Source: Nocardioides deserti (GTDB taxonomy: Bacteria > Actinomycetota > Actinomycetes > Propionibacteriales > Nocardioidaceae). From it: 64,000 nt of DNA. Shown piece by piece: positions 1 to 8,520 of the stretch. Location of the stretch: NCBI RefSeq assembly GCF_014266025.1, contig NZ_JACMYC010000008.1, positions 62,001 through 126,000 of the forward strand, written 5' to 3'. The number at the start of each line of letters is the position of its first letter. Position 1 is the first letter of the stretch. The position numbers and the translations under genes are program-made. Below the pieces are notes generated by a model that was not told the origin of the DNA, searched no databases, and worked only from the letters and a program-made list of their open reading frames with translations.

Positions 1-1
1 C

Positions 2-838
2 ACCGTCGCCTACGAGATGCTCGGATCGGCCGCGGACGCCGAGGACGTCCTGCAGGACGCCTGGCTGCGCTGGGCCGAGGTCGACCTCGCCGAGGTGCGC
101 GACCCGCGCGCCTACCTCGTCCGCGTCGTCACCCGGCAGAGCCTCAACCGGCTGCGCACCCTCGCGCGCCGCAAGGAGTCCTACGTCGGGCCGTGGCTGC
201 CCGAGCCGCTGCTCACCGCACCCGACGTCGCCGACGACGTCGAGCTCGCCGACAGCGTGTCGACCGCGATGCTGCTGGTGCTGGAGACGCTGACGCCGAC
301 CGAGCGGGCGGTGTTCGTGCTGCGGGAGGTCTTCGACGTGCCGTACGACGAGATCGCGGCCGCCCTGGACAAGTCGCCGGCCGCGGTGCGCCAGGTCGCG
401 CACCGGGCGCGCGGCCACGTCGCGGCGCGCCGGCCGAGGGTGGGCGTGAGCCGCGCCGAGCAGCGGGTCGTCGTCGACCGGTTCCTCGCCGCGGCGGCGA
501 CCGGCGACCTGGCCTCGCTGGTCGAGGCGCTCGCGCCGGACGTCGTGCTCACCAGCGACGGCGGCGGGCTGCGCTCGGCGGCGCTGCGGCCGATCCTCGG
601 GCGCGACAAGGTGCTGCGCTTCCTGCTCGGCGTCATGCCGACCGAGGGCGACCTGCGGATGGACGTGGTCGAGGTCAACGGCGCGCCGGCGCTGCGGTTC
701 GTCGTCGACGGCGTGCTCGACACGGTGGCCACGCTGCTCGTGGAGGAGGGGGTCGTGCGCGGCATCTACCTCGTGCGCAACCCGGAGAAGCTGGCCCGCC
801 TCGGACACCCCGGCGAGCCCGTGGTGCTCGCGCGCTAG
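2..838 (+). CDS. ECF41-type RNA polymerase sigma factor (5' end missing)
   Basis: The frame is already open at base 2, so the start lies outside the window; 278 codons are visible. The N-terminal half is an ECF sigma factor: region 2 with EDVLQDAWLRW, and region 4 near residues 95-135 with LTPTERAVFVLREVF and an HTH. The second half is a SnoaL-like extension. All three motifs I remember for group ECF41 are present: WLPEP in the linker, DGGG in the extension and NPEKL near the C-terminus (NPDKL in the family). In that group the extension, not a separate anti-sigma protein, modulates activity. ECF41 genes usually sit beside a carboxymuconolactone decarboxylase or oxidoreductase gene, which could lie to the left. 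The riboswitch that follows belongs to the next operon. Confidence 0.9.
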   Translation, partial: TVAYEMLGSAADAEDVLQDAWLRWAEVDLAEVRDPRAYLVRVVTRQSLNRLRTLARRKESYVGPWLPEPLLTAPDVADDVELADSVSTAMLLVLETLTPTERAVFVLREVFDVPYDEIAAALDKSPAAVRQVAHRARGHVAARRPRVGVSRAEQRVVVDRFLAAAATGDLASLVEALAPDVVLTSDGGGLRSAALRPILGRDKVLRFLLGVMPTEGDLRMDVVEVNGAPALRFVVDGVLDTVATLLVEEGVVRGIYLVRNPEKLARLGHPGEPVVLAR

Positions 839-847
839 GGTCACCAG

Positions 848-940
848 CACACGACAGGGGAGCACGCGCAGGCGTGCTGAGAGTGCAGAAGAGCTGCAGA
901 CCCTCGAACCTGCTCCGGTTAGCACCGGCGAAGGGAGTCA
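848..940 (+). promoter_or_regulatory. TPP riboswitch (THI element)
   Basis: The conserved thi-box parts appear in order: GGGGAGC at 857-863, CTGAGA at 877-882, GCAGACCC, GAACCTGCTCCGGTTAGCACC near 906-925 (read with its last base dropped as the pairing arm), and CGAAGGGAG at 929-937. The last part contains the AAGGGAG ribosome binding site, 5 nt before the ATG at 943. Ligand binding would therefore be expected to hide the ribosome binding site, meaning translational control. It precedes a thiamine ABC transporter, the expected target. Confidence 0.95.
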
Positions 941-942
941 CC

Positions 943-2004
943 ATGAGATCCGTGCGCGCGCTCGCATCCGTCCTGACGGCGGGGGTCGCCACCACCGCCC
1001 TCGCCTCCTGCTCGCTCGTCGGGGGAGGTGAGGAGGAGGACAACGCCAACGGCTCGCCCGGCACGGTCGTGCTGGTCACCCACGAGTCGTTCACGCTGCC
1101 CGAGGAGGTGCTGGACACCTTCGAGGAGCGCAGCGGCTTCCGGCTCGAGGTCCGCAGCGCCGGCGACGCGGGTTCCCTGACCAACCGCCTGGTGCTCACG
1201 AAGGACCGGCCGATCGGCGACGTCGTGTTCGGCATCGACAACACCTTCGCCTCGCGGGCGCTCGACGAGGGCGTGCTCGCCGACACCGACGTCGAGCGGC
1301 CCGCCGGCGCGGCGGCGTACGACCTGGAGGCGAGCGACGACCTGGTGCCGGTCGACACCGGCCACGTGTGCGTGAACGTCGACGACACCTGGTTCGAGCG
1401 TGAGGGCGTGGAGCCGCCGCGGACCCTGGCGGACCTGACGAAGCCGGCCTACCGCGACCTCACCGTCGTCCCCGGCGCCACCACGAGCTCGCCGGGCCTG
1501 GCGTTCCTGCTCGCGACGATCGCCGAGGAGGGCGACGACTGGCCGGCCTACTGGGAGCGGCTGCTGGGCAACGGCGCGAAGGTCGTCGACGGCTGGTCGG
1601 ACGCCTACCAGGTGGACTTCACCCAGGGCGGCGGCAAGGGCGACCGGCCGATCGTCGTCTCCTACGACTCCTCGCCCGCCTTCACCCTCGACGGCGAGGG
1701 CGGCACGACCACCAGCGCGCTGCTCGACACCTGCGTGCGCCAGGTCGAGTACGCCGGCCTGCTGGAGGGCGCCGCGAACCCCGACGGCGGCACGGCGCTG
1801 CTCGAGTTCCTGATGGGCACCGAGGTCCAGGCGGCGCTGCCGGACTCGATGTACGTCTTCCCGGTCCGCGACGACGTCGAGCTCCCCGCCGACTGGGCCC
1901 GCTTCGCGCAGCAGCCGGAGACGGCGTACGACGTGGACCCGGCGGAGATCGCCGAGAACCGCGACGACTGGCTCCGCGAGTGGAGCGACGTCACGTCCCG
2001 ATGA
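943..2004 (+). CDS. thiB: Thiamine ABC transporter substrate-binding lipoprotein
   Basis: 353 residues. It begins with a lipoprotein signal peptide (MRSVRALAS, hydrophobic stretch, lipobox LASC with Cys near residue 25), so it is probably anchored to the outer face of the membrane. The mature part is a periplasmic-binding fold: TVVLVTHESF strand, IGDVVFGIDNTF and a C-terminal TAYDVDPAEIAENRDDW region, matching the thiamine/TPP binding family. The ATG at 943 follows the riboswitch-embedded ribosome binding site and is preferred to the long upstream open frame. The stop overlaps the permease start (ATGA at 2001-2004), implying coupling. The TPP riboswitch supports thiamine rather than another cation or sugar as substrate. 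Confidence 0.9.
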   Translation: MRSVRALASVLTAGVATTALASCSLVGGGEEEDNANGSPGTVVLVTHESFTLPEEVLDTFEERSGFRLEVRSAGDAGSLTNRLVLTKDRPIGDVVFGIDNTFASRALDEGVLADTDVERPAGAAAYDLEASDDLVPVDTGHVCVNVDDTWFEREGVEPPRTLADLTKPAYRDLTVVPGATTSSPGLAFLLATIAEEGDDWPAYWERLLGNGAKVVDGWSDAYQVDFTQGGGKGDRPIVVSYDSSPAFTLDGEGGTTTSALLDTCVRQVEYAGLLEGAANPDGGTALLEFLMGTEVQAALPDSMYVFPVRDDVELPADWARFAQQPETAYDVDPAEIAENRDDWLREWSDVTSR

Positions 2005-3632
2005 GGCGGACGCTCGCCCTGCTCGGCCTGGCCCTCGGGCCGGTGCTGGTGCTCGGCGTGTTCTTCGTGCTGCCCGTGGCAGGGATGGTCGCGCGCGGCT
2101 TCTGGCCCGACGGCGCCTTCGACCCCGGCGGGGTGCTCGAGGTGCTCACCCGCCCGCGGACCGGCCGGGTCGTGTGGTTCACCCTCTGGTCCTCGGCGGT
2201 CGCGACCGCGGTCTCGGTGCTGCTGGGACTCCCCGCGGCGTACGCCCTGCACCGGCTGGACCTCCCGCTGCGCCGGGTCGTGCGCGCGGCGCTGCTGGTG
2301 CCGTTCGTGCTGCCGACCGTGGTGGTGGGCGTCGCCTTCCGGCAGCTGCTCGGCGAGGCCGGACCGCTGGGCGGCCTCGGCCTCGACGGCACGCCGGTCG
2401 CGATCGTCGCCGGCCTGGCGTTCTTCAACGTGGCCGTCGTGATCCGCAGCGTCGGCGCGGCCTGGGAGGGGCTCGACCCCCGCCCCGCCGAGGCGGCCGC
2501 CGCGCTCGGGGCGTCGCCGGCGCAGGTGCTGCGCACCGTCACGCTGCCCGCGCTGCGGCCGGCGATCGTGTCGGCCGCGAGCGTGGTGTTCCTCTTCTGC
2601 GCCACGTCCTTCGGCGTCGTGCTGACCCTCGGCGGGCTCCGCTACGCCTCGGTCGAGACCGAGATCTACCTGCTCACCACCAACCTGCTCGACCTGCAGG
2701 CCGCGGCCGCGCTCTCGGTGGTCCAGCTGGTCGCGATCACGGCGCTGCTCGCGCTCGCCGCCCGGCTGCGGACCGTGCCCGACCCGGCCGTCGACCGGCG
2801 GACCGCCCGCCCCCGTGCCGTACGCCGCTCCGACTGGCCGCAGGTCACCGCGACGCTGGCGCTGCTCGCGCTGGTCGCCGCGCCGATCGCCACGCTGGTG
2901 GTCGGCTCGCTGCGGGTGGGCGACGAGTGGAGCCTGGGCAACTACCGCGCCCTCCAGACGACGGGCGAGGGGGCGCTGCTCGTGCCGGTGACCGAGGCGC
3001 TGGTGACCTCGCTGCGCACGGCCGTCGACGCCACCTGGATGGCGCTGCTGCTCGGCCTGGTCGTCGCCGTCGTCGTCACGCGGCGGTCGCGGACGCCGGG
3101 GGAGCGGCGGGTCCGGTCGGTGCTCGACGGGTTCTTCATGCTGCCGCTCGGGGTCTCGGCGGTGACGCTGGGCTTCGGCTTCCTCATCACCCTCGACCGC
3201 CCGCCGCTGGACCTGCGCGACTCCGCGCTGCTCGTGCCGGTCGCGCAGGCGCTGGTGGCGCTGCCGCTGGTGGTCCGCACGATCGTGCCGGTCCTCGGCG
3301 GCATCGACGACCGGCAGCGGCAGGCCGCCGCGTCGCTGGGTGCCGGGTCGCTGCGCACGCTGGCCACCGTGGACCTGCCAGTGGTCTGGCGGCCGCTGCT
3401 CGCCGCGGCCGGCTTCGCGTTCGCCGCCTCGCTCGGGGAGTTCGGCGCGACCGCGTTCCTCGCCCGCGAGGACCGGGCCACCGTCCCGGTCGTCATCTTC
3501 CGGCTCATCGGCAGCCCGGGCGCGATGGGCTACGGCATGGCGCTGGCCGCCTCGGTCGTCCTCGCCGCCACCACCGCCGTCGTCATGCTCGCGGTCGAGC
3601 GGCTGCGCGTCCCCTCCCTCGGAGCGTTCTAG
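2001..3632 (+). CDS. thiP: Thiamine ABC transporter permease, two fused permease domains
   Basis: 543 residues and about 12 predicted membrane segments. Two binding-protein-dependent permease domains lie in tandem (roughly residues 55-250 and 325-535), as in ThiP. Each carries an EAA loop that docks the ATPase: EAAAALGASPAQVLRTVTLP in the first half and RQAAASLGAGSLRTLATVDL in the second. It overlaps the binding-protein gene by 4 nt and is followed directly by the ATPase. The fusion explains why the operon has only one permease gene. Confidence 0.92.
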   Translation: MRRTLALLGLALGPVLVLGVFFVLPVAGMVARGFWPDGAFDPGGVLEVLTRPRTGRVVWFTLWSSAVATAVSVLLGLPAAYALHRLDLPLRRVVRAALLVPFVLPTVVVGVAFRQLLGEAGPLGGLGLDGTPVAIVAGLAFFNVAVVIRSVGAAWEGLDPRPAEAAAALGASPAQVLRTVTLPALRPAIVSAASVVFLFCATSFGVVLTLGGLRYASVETEIYLLTTNLLDLQAAAALSVVQLVAITALLALAARLRTVPDPAVDRRTARPRAVRRSDWPQVTATLALLALVAAPIATLVVGSLRVGDEWSLGNYRALQTTGEGALLVPVTEALVTSLRTAVDATWMALLLGLVVAVVVTRRSRTPGERRVRSVLDGFFMLPLGVSAVTLGFGFLITLDRPPLDLRDSALLVPVAQALVALPLVVRTIVPVLGGIDDRQRQAAASLGAGSLRTLATVDLPVVWRPLLAAAGFAFAASLGEFGATAFLAREDRATVPVVIFRLIGSPGAMGYGMALAASVVLAATTAVVMLAVERLRVPSLGAF

Positions 3633-4619
3633 TTGCTGTCCCTCACCGACGTCTCCGTCGCCTACGACGGCGTCCCCGCCGTCCGCGATGTCACCCTCGA
3701 CCTGCCCGACGGCCGGGTGCTCGCCGTCCTCGGCCCGTCCGGCTGCGGCAAGTCCACGCTGCTGCGCGCGGTCGCCGGGCTCGAGCCGGCCGGCGGCACG
3801 ATCGCCTGGGACGGCAACGACGTCGGCCGCACGCCGACCCACAAGCGCGGCTTCGCGCTGATGTTCCAGGACGGGCAGCTCTTCGGGCACCTCACCGTCG
3901 CCCGCAACGTCGGCTACGCGTTGAAGCTGCGCCGAGCCCCCGACACAGCCCGCCGCGTCGAGGAGCTGCTCGCGCTCGTCGGCCTCGAGGGTTACGCCGA
4001 CCGGATGCCCACCACGCTGTCCGGCGGCGAGCGGCAACGGGTCGCGCTCGCCCGCGCGCTCGCGGTGCAGCCGCGGCTGCTGCTGCTCGACGAGCCGCTC
4101 TCCGCCCTCGACGCCGGGCTGCGCGAGCGGCTGGCCGTCGACCTGCGGCGGATCCTGCGCGAGGCCGGTACGACCGCGCTGATGGTGACCCACGACCACG
4201 AGGAGGCGTTCACCGTGGCCGACCGGCTCGCGGTGATGCGCGGTGGCCGCGTCGTCCAGCAGGGCGCGATCGACGAGGTGTGGCGGGCGCCGGCCGACCG
4301 CGATACGGCGCTGTTCCTCGGCTACGCCCGCGTGCTGGAGGGCGCCGCCGCCGAGCTGGTCCTCGGTCGGCCCGCCCCGGCCGTCGCCGTACGCCGCTCG
4401 GCGCTCGTGCTCGACGAGGCCGGCCGCCTCGCCGGGACCGTCCGGGCGGCCCGCGCCACCCCGACCCAGGTGCGGCTGGTGGTCGACGTCGCCGGCCTGG
4501 GCGAGGTCGACGCCGTGGCGCCGCTGGACCGTCGCCCGGCGCTGGGCGCGGACGTGCGGCTCGCCGTGGACCGCTCCCGGCTGGCCGTCGTGGGGGCGGT
4601 CGCGGGCGGCGCGTCCTGA
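3633..4619 (+). CDS. thiQ: Thiamine ABC transporter ATP-binding protein
   Basis: 328 residues. Walker A GPSGCGKST is near residue 34, Q-loop FQDGQLFGH, signature LSGGERQRVALARAL, Walker B LLLLDEP and H-loop MVTHDHEE. A C-terminal stretch of about 100 residues beyond the ATPase core resembles the regulatory tails of Fe/Mo/spermidine-type importers. The TTG at 3633 immediately follows the permease stop and gives the expected N-terminus MLSLTDVSVAYDG; no better ATG or GTG exists. Third gene of the riboswitch-controlled operon; it energises the permease at the cytoplasmic face. Confidence 0.92.
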   Translation: MLSLTDVSVAYDGVPAVRDVTLDLPDGRVLAVLGPSGCGKSTLLRAVAGLEPAGGTIAWDGNDVGRTPTHKRGFALMFQDGQLFGHLTVARNVGYALKLRRAPDTARRVEELLALVGLEGYADRMPTTLSGGERQRVALARALAVQPRLLLLDEPLSALDAGLRERLAVDLRRILREAGTTALMVTHDHEEAFTVADRLAVMRGGRVVQQGAIDEVWRAPADRDTALFLGYARVLEGAAAELVLGRPAPAVAVRRSALVLDEAGRLAGTVRAARATPTQVRLVVDVAGLGEVDAVAPLDRRPALGADVRLAVDRSRLAVVGAVAGGAS

Positions 4620-4662
4620 GCCCGTCGCACCCCGGCGCCGCGGCGTACCTAGACTGACCCCC

Positions 4663-5706
4663 GTGTACCGCCGCGCCTACGCCCTCCTCGTCGCGACGGC
4701 GCTCGCGATCGGCGCGTGGGCAGTCATCACCGCCGTCATCATCGACCGCCCGCTGATCGACCCCGAGGGCAGCTTCCTCGGCCCGTCGTGGCTGCGGCTG
4801 CCGCTGCTGTGCATCGGTGCGCTGGCGCTGGACCTGGTGCCGCGGGCGCTGTGGCTCTCCCGCGGTCGGGTCAAGGAGATGCCCGACATCGTCCGCGACC
4901 GGCTGCGGTCGCACTGGAACCGCGAGCGCGTGCTGCTGGTGATGCTCGGCATCGTCAGCTTCTACGTCATCTACGTCTGCTACCGGAACCTCAAGTCGTT
5001 CCTCCCCCTGGTCAGCGGCCGGATGTACGACCGCGAGCTGCACCTGGTCGACCGGATCCTGTTCTTCGGCCACGAGCCGGCCGGAATCATCCACGACGTC
5101 CTCGGGCGCACGGTCGTCGCGCACGTCCTCTCGACCTTCTACCTCCTCTTCATCCCGATGGTCGCGATCCTCGTGACCGTCTGGCTGGTGTGGTCGCGCA
5201 ACCTCTCCTTCGGCTGGTGGTTCGTCACCTCGCAGGGTCTGGCGTGGACCCTCGGGACCATTTCCTACTACGCGCTGCCGACACTCGGCCCGGGCCTGGA
5301 GTACCCCCACCTCTACGACCTCGCGCACACCGGCACGACCGACCTGATGAACTCCCTGGTCAACGCGCGGCAGAACGTCCTGTGGAGCGACGGCCAGGCC
5401 CAGACCGTCGCCGGCTTCGCCAGCCTGCACACCGCGATCTCGCTGCTGTGGGCGCTGATGGTGCAGTACACCGTCCAGTCCCGCGTGCTGCGCATCCTGT
5501 TCTGGGTCAACTTCGGGCTCACCGTCGTCGCGACCCTCTACTTCGGCTGGCACTACGTCGCCGACGACGTCGCGGGCATCTTCATCGCGCTGTTCTCCTT
5601 CTACGTCGCCGGCATCGCCACGGGTCAGAAGTTCGACCGGCACGGGCTGGCCTCGCACCCGACGACGACCACCTCCGCCGTCCCGGTCGAGCGCGTCCGG
5701 GACTGA
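4663..5706 (+). CDS. PAP2-like (inositol phosphorylceramide synthase type) membrane protein
   Basis: 347 residues with about six membrane segments. The C-terminal half carries GFASLHTAISLL and FGWHYVADDVAG, the variant phosphatase motifs of the PAP2_3 family, with His and Asp as likely catalytic residues; the classical KX6RP motif is absent. Members act on phospholipid or polyprenyl phosphate head groups at the membrane; the substrate here cannot be told. The GTG at 4663 is chosen because TAGACT lies exactly 7 nt upstream (4650-4655), the leaderless promoter pattern seen repeatedly in this window. Confidence 0.75.
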   Translation: MYRRAYALLVATALAIGAWAVITAVIIDRPLIDPEGSFLGPSWLRLPLLCIGALALDLVPRALWLSRGRVKEMPDIVRDRLRSHWNRERVLLVMLGIVSFYVIYVCYRNLKSFLPLVSGRMYDRELHLVDRILFFGHEPAGIIHDVLGRTVVAHVLSTFYLLFIPMVAILVTVWLVWSRNLSFGWWFVTSQGLAWTLGTISYYALPTLGPGLEYPHLYDLAHTGTTDLMNSLVNARQNVLWSDGQAQTVAGFASLHTAISLLWALMVQYTVQSRVLRILFWVNFGLTVVATLYFGWHYVADDVAGIFIALFSFYVAGIATGQKFDRHGLASHPTTTTSAVPVERVRD

Positions 5707-5796
5707 TCGGCGGCCGGGCCCAGGCGCTCCAGACCGGCGCCGTGACCCGGCTCCCACCCGGGTTGGCCGCCCCGACCCGCGGGTAACGAGAGGGTC

Positions 5797-7842
5797 ATGG
5801 CGACCGACACCGTGCCCCCGTCCTCGGCCGAGGACGTCCCCGCCGAGCCCGGCGGCACCCCGCAGACCGACACCGACGCGCAGGTCGAGTCCAAGTCCGG
5901 CTACCGCCGGCCCGAGGTCGACGTCCCGGCCCTGACCCGGCTCCTCGACGGCAAGTACGCCGAGGTCCGCAACCTCGTGCGCACCAACCTGGCGGACTAC
6001 TCCTCGATCCTCGAGGACGCCGAGACCATGTCGATGGCCGACTTCCGCGAGCGGGTCAAGGAGGTCGTCGTCGAGATGGCCGCCACCGGCCAGACTGGCA
6101 TGGGCTTCCCCGAGGAGTACGGCGGCGGCGGCGACATCGGCGCGTCGATCGCGGCGTTCGAGACCCTGGCGTACGGCGACCTCTCGGTGCTGGTCAAGGT
6201 CGGCGTGCAGTTCGGCCTGTTCGGCGGCGCGATCCTCCAGCTCGGCAGCAAGCACCACCACGACGCCTACCTGCCGGACCTCATCACCGGGAAGCTGATG
6301 GGCTGCTTCGCGATGACCGAGTCCGGCCACGGCTCGAACGTCCAGGCGCTCGGCACCGTCGCGACCTACGACGTCGCCACCCAGGAGTTCGTCGTCACCA
6401 CGACGACCGAGGCTGCGCGGAAGGACTACATCGGCAACGCGGCCGCCCACGCCCGCCTCGGCGTCGTCTTCGCGCAGCTCGAGGTCGCCGGCGAGCGGCA
6501 CGGCGTGCACGCCTTCGTGGTGCCGCTGCGCGACGAGGACGGCGCCGTGCTCGACGGCGTACGCATCGAGGACGACGGCCGCAAGATGGGCCTCAACGGC
6601 GTCGACAACGGCCGGATCTGGTTCGACCACGTGCGGATCCCACGGGAGAACCTGCTCAACCGGTTCGCCGACGTGACGGCGGCCGGGGTCTACGAGAGCG
6701 ACATCGAGAACCCCAACCGTCGCTTCTTCACCATGCTCGGCACCCTCATCCAGGGCCGGGTCTGCGTCGGCGGTGCCGGCATCAACGCCTCGAAGGTCGC
6801 GCTGACGCTGGCGGTGAAGTACGCCAACAAGCGCCGCCAGTTCGAGGCCACCAGCGAGGACACCGAGGAGCTGCTCCTCGACTACGGCATGCACCAGCGG
6901 CGACTCCTGCCGCTGCTCGCACGGACCTACGCGCTGCACTTCGCCCAGGAGGAGCTCGCCTCCCAGCTCCACGACGTGCTGTCGGGTGTGGTGGAGGACG
7001 AGCACACCCAGCGCGAGCTCGAGGCGCGCGCCGCTGGCACCAAGGCGCTCGGCACCTGGCACGCGACGCGGACCATCCAGGAGTGCCGCGAGGCGTGCGG
7101 CGGGGCCGGCTACCTCTCGGTCAACCGGTTCGACGCGCTCAAGGCCGACACCGACGTGTTCACCACCTTCGAAGGCGACAACACCGTCCTTCTGCAGCTG
7201 GTGGCCAAGGGCCTGCTGACCGACTACGCCAGCGAGTTCAGCGACATGGACCAGCTCGGCATGGTCCGATTCGTCACGGGCCTGGCCGTCGAGACCGTCA
7301 TCGAGCGGACCGCGGTCAACAAGCTGCTCGAGCGGATCCGCGACGTGCTGCCCGGCGGCGACGAGTGGGACCAGGAAGCCGGCCTGCTCGACCCCGACTA
7401 CCAGCTGGCGATGCTCCGCTTCCGCGAGGAGCACATCGTCTCCGGCGTCGCCCGCCGCCTCAAGCGCGGCATCGACCGCGGGATGAACCCCGGCGAGGTG
7501 TTCTCCCGGGTCCAGGACCACGTCATCGCCGGCGGTCGCGCGCACGTCGAGCGGCTGGTGCTCGAGGCGTTCGTCGCCAAGACCGCCGCGCTGCCCGACG
7601 GCGACCTGAAGGTCGCGCTGAACCTGCTCTGCGACCTCTTCGCGCTCAGCACGATCGAGGCCGACCGCGCCTGGTTCATGGAGCACGGCCGACTCTCGGT
7701 CGCCCGCTCCAAGTCGATCAGCCGCGAGATCGGCAGCCTGTGCCGCAAGATCCGCCCGCTCGCGGAGAAGCTCGTCGACGCCTTCGCCGTCCCGCGGGAG
7801 ATGCTCCGCTCGCCCGACCTGCTGGACTGGCCGCCGGCCTGA
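5797..7842 (+). CDS. Acyl-CoA dehydrogenase family protein, long form
   Basis: 681 residues, clearly longer than the usual 380-400. An acyl-CoA dehydrogenase core is visible: CFAMTESGHGSNVQ flavin-contact loop near residue 170, the middle beta domain ending in FDHVRIPRENLLNRF, and QECREACGGAGYL plus FEGDNTVLLQ near residues 430-460, as in acyl-CoA oxidase/dehydrogenase fusions. About 220 extra C-terminal residues resemble the oxidase-type C-terminal domain. It probably oxidises fatty acyl-CoA with FAD, either as a dehydrogenase or an oxidase. The ATG at 5797 follows GAGAGG. A strong hairpin closes the unit, so it is probably monocistronic. Confidence 0.85.
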   Translation: MATDTVPPSSAEDVPAEPGGTPQTDTDAQVESKSGYRRPEVDVPALTRLLDGKYAEVRNLVRTNLADYSSILEDAETMSMADFRERVKEVVVEMAATGQTGMGFPEEYGGGGDIGASIAAFETLAYGDLSVLVKVGVQFGLFGGAILQLGSKHHHDAYLPDLITGKLMGCFAMTESGHGSNVQALGTVATYDVATQEFVVTTTTEAARKDYIGNAAAHARLGVVFAQLEVAGERHGVHAFVVPLRDEDGAVLDGVRIEDDGRKMGLNGVDNGRIWFDHVRIPRENLLNRFADVTAAGVYESDIENPNRRFFTMLGTLIQGRVCVGGAGINASKVALTLAVKYANKRRQFEATSEDTEELLLDYGMHQRRLLPLLARTYALHFAQEELASQLHDVLSGVVEDEHTQRELEARAAGTKALGTWHATRTIQECREACGGAGYLSVNRFDALKADTDVFTTFEGDNTVLLQLVAKGLLTDYASEFSDMDQLGMVRFVTGLAVETVIERTAVNKLLERIRDVLPGGDEWDQEAGLLDPDYQLAMLRFREEHIVSGVARRLKRGIDRGMNPGEVFSRVQDHVIAGGRAHVERLVLEAFVAKTAALPDGDLKVALNLLCDLFALSTIEADRAWFMEHGRLSVARSKSISREIGSLCRKIRPLAEKLVDAFAVPREMLRSPDLLDWPPA

Positions 7843-7863
7843 CGGCATACCCCTCCAACACGC

Positions 7864-7901
7864 ACGAGCGCCCGGCCCCTCGCAGGGGACCGGGCGCTCG
7901 T
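7864..7901. terminator. Bidirectional hairpin terminator
   Basis: ACGAGCGCCCGG pairs with CCGGGCGCTCGT, continued by CCCCT/AGGGG around a CGC loop, with a single bulge position. It lies between the converging acyl-CoA dehydrogenase and pyrophosphatase genes and can serve both strands. There is no T tract, as is usual in GC-rich actinobacteria. Confidence 0.85.
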
Positions 7902-7918
7902 CGTGTGGTGCGCGGGGC

Positions 7919-8416
7919 TCAGTAGTGCCCGCCGTTGTCCTTGAAGCGGGCGAAGGAGGCGTGGACCTCGGCCTCGGCCTCGGCGCGGCCGACCCACTCG
8001 GCACCCTCGACGGACTTGCCGGGCTCGAGATCCTTGTAGACCTCAAAAAAGTGCTGGATCTCGAGACGGTCGAACTTCGAGACGTGGCTGATGTCGCGCA
8101 GGTGCTCCAGGCGCGGGTCGGTCGACGGGACGCAGAGGACCTTGTCGTCGCCGCCGGCCTCGTCGGTCATCCGGAACATGCCGATCGCGCGGCACTTGAT
8201 CAGGCAGCCGGGGAACGTCGGCTCCTGGAGGATGACCAGCGCGTCGAGCGGGTCGCCGTCCATGCCGAGGGTGTCCTCGATGTAGCCGTAGTCGGCCGGG
8301 TACTGCGTCGAGGTGAACAGGGTCCGGTCCAGGCGAAGACGCCCGGACTCGTGGTCGACCTCGTACTTGTTGCGCTGACCCTTCGGGATCTCGACCAGGA
8401 CGTCGAACTCGAGCAC
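7919..8416 (-). CDS. ppa: Inorganic pyrophosphatase, family I
   Basis: 165 residues, the normal length for a soluble bacterial PPase. The signature [20 protein letters not shown] and the metal-binding Asp residues are present, as are [12 protein letters not shown] and the C-terminal [16 protein letters not shown]. It hydrolyses pyrophosphate released in biosynthesis. The GTG at 8416 is chosen because GGAGGAA lies about 8 nt upstream and [13 protein letters not shown] is the conserved N-terminus; the longer frame encodes no conserved sequence. It is divergent from dacB, an arrangement I recall in Streptomyces. Confidence 0.97.
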   Translation of the reverse strand: MLEFDVLVEIPKGQRNKYEVDHESGRLRLDRTLFTSTQYPADYGYIEDTLGMDGDPLDALVILQEPTFPGCLIKCRAIGMFRMTDEAGGDDKVLCVPSTDPRLEHLRDISHVSKFDRLEIQHFFEVYKDLEPGKSVEGAEWVGRAEAEAEVHASFARFKDNGGHY

Positions 8417-8520
8417 GTGTTTCCTCCGCTGGCTCCGGGGGCGTTCAGGACGGCCCGGGACGGGCCAGGGGCACAGTGTCCCGCAGAATGGGCTCCAACG
8501 CTCATCCGGAGGGAGGAATC

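Noticed and set aside
1662..4199. Very long open frame (845 codons) on the minus strand over the thiamine operon
   Set aside because: Composed of Arg/Gly/Gln/His-rich shadow sequence complementary to third-position GC in thiB, thiP and thiQ; no motif and no start signal. Similar shadows occur under most genes in the window.
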